Origin: Bradyrhizobium sp. in8p8
GTDB lineage: Bacteria; Pseudomonadota; Alphaproteobacteria; Rhizobiales; Xanthobacteraceae
Direction of reading: 5' to 3'
Assembly (NCBI RefSeq): GCF_000426845.1
Contig: NZ_AUGD01000007.1
Span: 248,001-312,000 of the forward strand
DNA: 64,000 nt
Shown: one piece after another, positions 58,815 to 64,000 of the stretch
Layout of the letters: the number at the start of each line of letters is the position of its first letter
Numbering within the stretch: position 1 is the stretch's first letter
Notes under the pieces: model-generated
Told to the model about the DNA's origin: nothing
The model's input: only the letters and a program-made list of their open reading frames with translations
Databases searched by the model: none
Program-made: the position numbers and the translations under genes

Positions 58815-59677
58815 TGCGCGACTTCTCGTCCGACCATCGCTGGCTATCGCTGAACACGGCAACCGTCCGCAAGCAGGGTGATATCCTCGCGATCATAGAC
58901 GCTTGTGCGAAGCACGGCATCCGCGCCATCGACCCCTGGCGCGATCAGGTCGCAGCTGTCGGGCTCGAACGCGCTACGCGCGCCGTCCGCGATGCCGGAC
59001 TTGAGCTGTCAGGCTATTGCCGCGGCGGCATGTTCACGTCGGACGCCTCGCGCTGCGGCGAGGTACGGGACGACAACAGGCGCTGCGTCGACGAAGCCGA
59101 GGCGCTGGGCGCGCCCTGCATCGTCCTCGTCGTCGGCGGTCTGCCGCAATATTCACGGCCGGGCAGCGAGGCCTCGAAGGATCTCGTGGCGGCGCGCGGG
59201 CAGGTCGAAGAAGCACTTGCCGAGATGCTCGACTACGCCAGACAGGCAAAGCTGCCGCTGGCGATCGAGCCGCTGCACCCGGCCTATGCAGCCGACCGCG
59301 CCTGCGTGAACACCACAAAGCAGGCGCTGGACATCTGCGACCGGCTCGATCCCGGCCGAACTGGCATGCTCGGCGTCGCGCTCGACGTCTATCACATCTG
59401 GTGGGACCCTGAGCTGATGGGGCAGATCGCGCGGGCCGGGAAAGATCGCCTGCTTGCTTTCCACGTCTGCGACTGGCTGGTGCCGACAAAAGATATTCTC
59501 AACGACCGCGGCATGATGGGCGACGGCGTCATCGATATCAAATCGGTGCGTCAGGCGGTCGAAGCGCAGGGCTTTGCCGGCTATTCCGAGATCGAGATCT
59601 TCTCCAACGAGTGGTGGGCCAAGCCGATGGACGAGGTGCTGCGAACCTGCATCGCGCGCCACAGGACCGCGGTGTAG
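58814..59677 (+). CDS. TIM-barrel sugar isomerase/epimerase (AP-endonuclease-2 family)
   Basis: The 287-residue protein has AP_endonuc_2 segments: LSLNTATVRKQGDILAIIDA, KLPLAIEPLHPAYAADRACV with the metal Glu, GVALDVYHIWWDPE with Asp/His, and HVCDWLVPTK, GDGVIDI, YSEIEIFSNEWWAKP with His, Asp and Glu. This is the xylose-isomerase-like metal site used by sugar epimerases and keto-inositol enzymes. Its start overlaps the DUF993 stop by one base. It is last gene of the operon. Confidence 0.85.
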   Translation: MRDFSSDHRWLSLNTATVRKQGDILAIIDACAKHGIRAIDPWRDQVAAVGLERATRAVRDAGLELSGYCRGGMFTSDASRCGEVRDDNRRCVDEAEALGAPCIVLVVGGLPQYSRPGSEASKDLVAARGQVEEALAEMLDYARQAKLPLAIEPLHPAYAADRACVNTTKQALDICDRLDPGRTGMLGVALDVYHIWWDPELMGQIARAGKDRLLAFHVCDWLVPTKDILNDRGMMGDGVIDIKSVRQAVEAQGFAGYSEIEIFSNEWWAKPMDEVLRTCIARHRTAV

Positions 59678-59799
59678 GTATTTAGTCACCGGTAGTCTAC
59701 TGCCGAGGGATCTCAGAGGCTTAGCCGAAATCCTCGGCGCCTTGCACGGACGCCGGGCTACTGTGCATGGGGTTGTTTTCGCGGTTTGTTGCCGGTCCC

Positions 59800-61032
59800 T
59801 CAGCCGATCGAGCAGGGCACACTCAGAAAGCCGCGGAAACGGACCCGTCCCCCCCGCACTGGCGGCCCGCTCACGGCATAGTTCGGGAAGCGCGCCAGGA
59901 AGCGCGAGATCGCGATCGCGCCTTCCAGCCGCGCCAGCGCCATGCCCGCGCATTGATGCGCGCCGGTGGCGAAGGCAAGGTGCCGGTTCGGCGTGCGCGC
60001 GATGTCGAAGCTTTCAGGGTCCGGAAACTGCGTGGGATCGCGGTTGGCCGCACCGATGCACAGTGTCACCGACGTCCCTGCCTCGAGCATGACGCCGCCG
60101 AGTTCGACGCGCTCGGTGGTCATGCGGTTGCCAAGCTGGTTCGAGCTCTCGTAGCGCAGCATCTCCTCGACCGCGGTCTTGATCATGTCGGGGTTGTCGA
60201 TCAGGCGCTGCTTCTGGTCGGGATGCCGGTCGAGCGCGACAAGGCCGTTGCCGATCAGATTGGTGGTGGTCTCGTGGCCGGCATTGAGCAGGAAGATGCA
60301 ATTGTGCAGCAGCTCCTTCTCGGTCAGCCGCTCGCCGTTCTCCTCGCCGCTGCCTTCTCCGTGGATCAGCCGCGTCAGCACGTCGCGCTCGGGATTGCCT
60401 GGCTTCTGGCGCCGGCGCGCAACCAGCGTTTCGAGATAGGCGAGGAAATCCGTCACCGCCTTGTTGCCTCGCGCGGCCGCTTCGGGCGACACCACGGGTT
60501 CGAGGGCGCCAAGGATCGCCAGGGACCAGTCGCGCAGCGGCCCGCGTTCGTCGTGAGGGACGTCGAGCAGATTGCCGATCACCTCGATCGGGATCGAAGC
60601 AGCGAAGTCCTCGATCAGCTCACAACTGCCCTTGGCGGCGATTGCGTCGAGCAGGCGGTCGACGAGCTTGATCAGGTCGGCCTCCATGCTCGCGATCGCG
60701 CGCGGCGACAGCGCGCCCATGATCAGGCGCCGCACGCGGGTATGCGACGGAGGATCGTTGAAGACGAGGCTCGTGGTGTGGTGCTCATAGAGCGGCGTGT
60801 CACCGTATTTCGGCGCGAACTCCCGCTTCTTGTCCGAGCTGAACGCTTTCGTGTTCTTGTAGGTGGTGACGAGATCGTCGTAGCGGGTCAGGAACACGGT
60901 GCCGTTGCGCAGGCGCTTGACGGGCTCGTTCTCCCGCAGTGCACGATAGGTCGGGTAGGGGTTATCGTAGAACTCAGGCGTCAGCTTCTCGAGGTCGAAG
61001 CTTGCGGCCAGCGCCTTCGCATCTGCGTTCAT
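59800..61032 (-). CDS. Cytochrome P450
   Basis: The 410-residue soluble bacterial class I P450 has the I-helix oxygen-binding motif LLNAGHETTTNLIG, K-helix ExxR in EEMLRYES and PERF-like region PESFDIARTPN. The haem-thiolate loop is FATGAHQCAGMALARLE. It hydroxylates an unknown substrate using electrons from a ferredoxin and reductase encoded elsewhere. It is monocistronic, divergent (105 bp) from the decarboxylase pair. Confidence 0.92.
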   Translation of the reverse strand: MNADAKALAASFDLEKLTPEFYDNPYPTYRALRENEPVKRLRNGTVFLTRYDDLVTTYKNTKAFSSDKKREFAPKYGDTPLYEHHTTSLVFNDPPSHTRVRRLIMGALSPRAIASMEADLIKLVDRLLDAIAAKGSCELIEDFAASIPIEVIGNLLDVPHDERGPLRDWSLAILGALEPVVSPEAAARGNKAVTDFLAYLETLVARRRQKPGNPERDVLTRLIHGEGSGEENGERLTEKELLHNCIFLLNAGHETTTNLIGNGLVALDRHPDQKQRLIDNPDMIKTAVEEMLRYESSNQLGNRMTTERVELGGVMLEAGTSVTLCIGAANRDPTQFPDPESFDIARTPNRHLAFATGAHQCAGMALARLEGAIAISRFLARFPNYAVSGPPVRGGRVRFRGFLSVPCSIG

Positions 61033-61137
61033 CCCGTTATACTCGCCGGTTAAAGCCGATATGCCGTTTTTGTTGTTCTGGTTGGCGCGTGCATGCGTCT
61101 ACAGTCTTTGCACCTTGCTAGCCGACCGGACAGGAAA

Positions 61138-61680
61138 ATGCACGCACGCACTGACGCTGCCGACACGACGCCGAGTTGGCCTGACGATATTTTCGCGACG
61201 TTGCAGCGCTTCGACGTCCGGCAGGTGCCGTACGTGCCCGATGCCGGTCATTCCAAGCTGATCCAGCGCGTGCTGGACTCCTCCACGATGCGCGGCATTC
61301 CCTTGACGACGGAGGAGGAGGGCGTGGCGCTGCTCGCCGGCGCGTGGACCGGAGGACAGCGCGGCGTGCTGCTGATGCAGTCGAGCGGCGTCGGCAATTG
61401 TATCAACATGCTGTCGCTGATCCCGATCCTGCGTTTTCCGTTCCTCACGCTCGTGACCATGCGCGGCGAGTGGGGCGAGTTCAATCCGTGGCAGGTGCCG
61501 ATGGGATCGACCACGCAAGGCGTGTTCGAGCTCTCCGGCGTCAAGGTGCTGCGCGCCTCGAACGCGGCCGAGGTGCCGGCCGTGCTCGAGGCCGCCGCGG
61601 CGCAGGCCTACAACGCGCTGACGCCCACTGCCGTCCTTCTGTCGCAGCGCCTGATCGGCGCCAAGGTTTTCACCAAATGA
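61138..61680 (+). CDS. TPP-dependent decarboxylase alpha subunit (sulfopyruvate/phosphonopyruvate decarboxylase-like)
   Basis: The 180-residue product corresponds to the pyrimidine-binding domain of a split thiamine-diphosphate enzyme. The conserved activating Glu is in IPLTTEEEGVALLAGAWTGG, and SSGVGNCINMLSLIPILRFP completes the fold. Such split pairs include ComDE sulfopyruvate decarboxylase. The ATG at 61138 is preferred (AGGAA just upstream). It overlaps the beta subunit start by 4 bp. Confidence 0.82.
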   Translation: MHARTDAADTTPSWPDDIFATLQRFDVRQVPYVPDAGHSKLIQRVLDSSTMRGIPLTTEEEGVALLAGAWTGGQRGVLLMQSSGVGNCINMLSLIPILRFPFLTLVTMRGEWGEFNPWQVPMGSTTQGVFELSGVKVLRASNAAEVPAVLEAAAAQAYNALTPTAVLLSQRLIGAKVFTK

Positions 61681-62267
61681 GCAAGGCCAATCTCCTCGAC
61701 CGCCGCCAGGTGGTGTCCACACTGCTCGCGGACCGCAGGGACGTCGTCGCGATCGGCGGCCTGGGCGCCTCCACGAACGACATGTGCGCGGTCGGCGACC
61801 ACGCGCGCAATTTCTATCTCTGGGGCGGCATGGGCGGCGCCGCGATGATTGGCCTTGGCCTCGCCCTGGCGCAGCCGAAGCTGCCGGTGTTGGTCATCAC
61901 GGGCGACGGCGAGATGCTGATGGGCATGGGCAGCCTTGCCACCATCGGCCTGCAGAAGCCGTGCAACCTCTCCATCGTCGTGCTCGACAACGAGGCTTAT
62001 GGCGAGACCGGCGGCCAGACCAGCCACACGTCCGCGGCCGCCGACCTCGTCGGCATCGCCAGAGCCTGCGGCATTGCGGACAGCCGGGCCGTCACGACCA
62101 TGGCCGAGGTCGAGGCCTTCGCCAAAGCCGTCCACGACGTCTCCGCCGGGCCGCGCTTTGCCAATGTGAAGATCGACAGCGCCAACCTGGAGCGCATCCT
62201 GCCCAGCCGTGACGGAACCTACATCGTCAACCGGATCCGCGGCGACCTGGGATTCCAGCCGATCTAG
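61677..62267 (+). CDS. TPP-dependent decarboxylase beta subunit
   Basis: The 196-residue product is the diphosphate-binding domain: the TPP/Mg motif is GDGEMLMGMGSLATIG followed by NLSIVVLDNEAYGETGG. GGLGASTNDM begins the fold and FYLWGGMGGAAMIGLGLALA precedes the motif. It pairs with the 61138 product to form one active site per alpha-beta interface. The ATG overlaps the alpha stop (ATGA). The substrate is probably a small 2-oxoacid such as a sulfo- or phosphono-pyruvate analogue. Confidence 0.85.
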   Translation: MSKANLLDRRQVVSTLLADRRDVVAIGGLGASTNDMCAVGDHARNFYLWGGMGGAAMIGLGLALAQPKLPVLVITGDGEMLMGMGSLATIGLQKPCNLSIVVLDNEAYGETGGQTSHTSAAADLVGIARACGIADSRAVTTMAEVEAFAKAVHDVSAGPRFANVKIDSANLERILPSRDGTYIVNRIRGDLGFQPI

Positions 62268-62357
62268 GACCGGAGCGACTTGCGGGCCGCCTGACGAATT
62301 TCCCCTGAGTTTGCAACGCATTCAGGTTGCGATGCAACATAGTGCTTGACTTCTGCG

Positions 62358-62379
62358 TGGGTGAGTGCTTACTCACCCA
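62358..62379. promoter_or_regulatory. 22-bp TetR operator overlapping the promoter
   Basis: TGGGTGAGT and ACTCACCCA are perfect 9-bp arms around GCTT, ending 2 bp before the regulator's first ATG. A -35 hexamer TTGACT lies at 62346-62351, so the palindrome covers the -10 region and the expected start, ideal for autorepression of the regulator and the downstream efflux gene. Confidence 0.7.
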
Positions 62380-62381
62380 GC

Positions 62382-63083
62382 ATGAGCTCATTGCGTATGA
62401 CGAGCGACCTGAGGCGTCAATTGATCCTCGGTGCCGCAAAGCGCTGCTTTGCCCGACATGGTTATACCGGCACCACGACGAAGAGCGTGGCGGCCGCCGC
62501 TGCCATTTCCGAGGCGCTGCTGTTCAAGCATTTCCCCTCGAAGGCGGCGCTCTACGCCGAAATCCTGAGCGACGAGTGCGAGGCGGACCCGGCCTTCATG
62601 GAGCTGCTCGAACGGGAGCCCTCGACGGCCACTCTGGTCGAACTGATCCGCGGCATGGTCGAACACTTCCTCCAGATCGCGGATGGTCCCGATCAGGAAG
62701 AGGCGCAGCGTCTGCGGCTGATGGCCACGAGTCATTTGGAAGATGGCGAATTCGCCCGTCTGCTATATGCCAAGATCGAGACGCTGATCGGGGCTGTCTT
62801 CGTCGCCTCGCTCGAACGCGCGATTGCGAGCGGCGATGCGCGGCCATGCGACGGCGATCCGCTCAACCTGTTCTGGTTCGCGCATCATTCGGTGATGACT
62901 GCGGCGCTGACCAGGCTGCCGGCCAAGCCATGTCTCGCTTACGGCAAGGCCAACGATCTGGAGCGGCAGCTCTGTGAGTTTCTCCTGAGGGGTATCGGAC
63001 TTAACGACGCCGCAATTGCTTCGCATCTGGGCCGCGATCAGGCCTCAGATGCCGGCGAGGCGGCGATTGCAGAAAGTGCATGA
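62382..63083 (+). CDS. TetR-family regulator of a downstream efflux pump
   Basis: The 233-residue product has an HTH at about residues 10-55 (LRRQLILGAAKRCFARHGYT, TKSVAAAAAISEALLFKHFP) and a helical ligand domain. Neither the ATG at 62382 nor the one at 62397 has a ribosome site; with the promoter at 62346-62374 the transcript would begin almost at the ATG, so it may be leaderless. It is 1 bp upstream of the membrane-fusion gene and has a palindromic operator, the common arrangement for RND pump repressors. Confidence 0.88.
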   Translation: MSSLRMTSDLRRQLILGAAKRCFARHGYTGTTTKSVAAAAAISEALLFKHFPSKAALYAEILSDECEADPAFMELLEREPSTATLVELIRGMVEHFLQIADGPDQEEAQRLRLMATSHLEDGEFARLLYAKIETLIGAVFVASLERAIASGDARPCDGDPLNLFWFAHHSVMTAALTRLPAKPCLAYGKANDLERQLCEFLLRGIGLNDAAIASHLGRDQASDAGEAAIAESA

Positions 63084-63084
63084 C

Positions 63085-64000
63085 ATGAACGTCGTAGCCG
63101 AACACAAGATTTCGGGCGAACCGATCGATAGCAAGGCTCCCAAGCGTCCGGTCCGGCCGGTGCTGTGGTTCATCATCGTCGGCACGCTGCTGGCCGCGCT
63201 CGTCGGCGGCCTCGTCTGGTTCAATTATTTCCGCGGCCAGATGATCAAGCAGTTCTTCGCCAGCAACAAGCCGCCGCCGACCGCCGTCAGCGCCGCGGAG
63301 GCGAAGTCCGAGGTGGTGCCGAACCTGCTCACCGCGGTGGGCAGCCTCGTCGCCGTGCATCAGGTCGACGTCAGCGCCGACGTCAACGGCCGCGTCACCG
63401 AGATCAAGTTCCAACCTGGTACGCGTGTGGAAGCCGGCACGCCGCTGGTGCAGCTGTTCGACGCGCCGGAGCAGGGCGACCTCGCCAATTACAAGGCACA
63501 GGCGACCGTCGCGCAGCTGTCGCTCGATCGCGCCAAGCAGCTGGCGGCACGCCAGTTCGGTCCCCAGGCAACCGTCGATACCGCCCAGGCTGCCTACGAC
63601 CAGGCGCTGGCCGGCATTGCCAAGACCGAGGCGTTGATCTCGCAGAAGCTGGTGCGCGCCCCGTTCTCTGGCGATCTCGGCGTGCGCAAGGTCGAGGTCG
63701 GCCAATATCTCACCGCCGGCACCGCTATCGTGTCGCTGACCGATCTGTCGCAGCTGTGGGCCAACTTCACCGTGACGGAAAAGGATTCCGGCAGCCTCAA
63801 AGTCGGACAGGCCGTCAGGCTCAAGGTCGACGCCTATCCGGGCCGAACCTTCGAAGGCAAGATCACCACGATCGAGCCGCAAATCTCCACCGACACCCGC
63901 AACATCCGCGTGCAGGCGACCATCGCCAATCCGGAGAAGATCCTGAAGCCCGGCATGTTTGTCACCACGACAGTGGTGCTGCCGGAGAAGCCCGCCGTGA
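63085..64000 (+). CDS. RND efflux membrane-fusion protein (HlyD/AcrA family), truncated by window end
   Basis: The frame from the ATG at 63085 stays open to the window edge (305 codons). A cytoplasmic tail is followed by one inner-membrane helix (VLWFIIVGTLLAALVGGLVW). Then come the barrel-sandwich/lipoyl half motif DVSADVNGRVTEIKFQPGTR, a short helical hairpin, LVRAPFSGDLGVRKVEVGQY and the beta-barrel domain. It bridges an RND inner-membrane pump to an outer-membrane channel. The pump gene should follow outside the window. It forms an operon with the TetR gene, 1 bp apart. Confidence 0.9.
   Translation, partial: MNVVAEHKISGEPIDSKAPKRPVRPVLWFIIVGTLLAALVGGLVWFNYFRGQMIKQFFASNKPPPTAVSAAEAKSEVVPNLLTAVGSLVAVHQVDVSADVNGRVTEIKFQPGTRVEAGTPLVQLFDAPEQGDLANYKAQATVAQLSLDRAKQLAARQFGPQATVDTAQAAYDQALAGIAKTEALISQKLVRAPFSGDLGVRKVEVGQYLTAGTAIVSLTDLSQLWANFTVTEKDSGSLKVGQAVRLKVDAYPGRTFEGKITTIEPQISTDTRNIRVQATIANPEKILKPGMFVTTTVVLPEKPAV

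Overview
The window is high-GC chromosomal DNA of an alphaproteobacterium, most likely Bradyrhizobium or a close relative. Four things point there: a nitrate-assimilation block in the order nrtABC, single-domain haemoglobin (bjgb), FAD reductase (flp), nasC; many NMT1-type ABC and TRAP transporters beside small catabolic operons; several families of dispersed palindromic repeats typical of that group; and the general gene style (ATGA overlaps, LysR/GntR/TetR regulators). No rRNA, tRNA, CRISPR array, prophage or insertion sequence was recognised. Both window ends cut through genes.

Layout. 0-4.4 kb: truncated secreted protein, crotonase-family enzyme with degenerate catalytic residues, overlapping LysR-XRE regulator pair, small unknown ORF, CcdA. 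4.4-9.3 kb: GntR regulator with a 25-bp palindromic operator, then an NMT1-type ABC importer with two different permeases and an extra 110-residue membrane protein. 9.4-14.1 kb: HWE sensor kinase divergent from a three-gene TRAP transporter. 14.2-16.5 kb: beta-lactamase-fold hydrolase divergent from an intradiol ring-cleavage dioxygenase. 16.5-27.5 kb: nitrogen-oxide region, with a membrane-anchored PP2C/Ser-Thr kinase fusion, a FocA/NirC-family transporter, nrtABC, bjgb, flp and nasC. Three sigma-54-type promoters (two good, one weaker) are visible here. 27.9-36.7 kb: aldo/keto reductase, EamA transporter, zinc alcohol dehydrogenase, PPK2, an Lrp regulator divergent from an AceE-like E1 enzyme, and an aldehyde dehydrogenase. 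36.9-38.8 kb: SMP-30 lactonase divergent from uronate dehydrogenase, together an oxidative hexuronate route to aldarate. 38.8-42.6 kb: a five-gene stress-like operon (SDR, DUF417, cupin, AhpD-like, cupin) divergent from its LysR regulator. 42.6-50.9 kb: outer-membrane barrel protein behind iron-type boxes, sugar-acid dehydratase, crotonase, ferredoxin-reductase-type flavoprotein, two tandem PfkB kinases and a VOC protein. 51.0-59.7 kb: TetR regulator, NMT1-type ABC importer and four enzymes (enolase superfamily, Gfo/Idh/MocA, DUF993, TIM-barrel isomerase), apparently one uncharacterised catabolic operon. 59.8-64 kb: cytochrome P450, split TPP-dependent decarboxylase, and a TetR regulator with its operator followed by a truncated RND membrane-fusion protein.

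How the genes work together. The nitrate block is a complete import and reduction chain as far as nitrite: NrtABC imports nitrate, Flp feeds electrons to NasC, and Bjgb can remove nitric oxide. No nitrite reductase and no NarK are present. The 51-60 kb cluster is the best candidate for an undescribed pathway: it has a regulator, importer and four-step enzyme set of matching families but no recognisable known substrate. Intergenic gaps repeatedly hold large palindromes, some of them three-armed, some recurring as the same two-element composite, and three lying inside the 52-60 kb operon.
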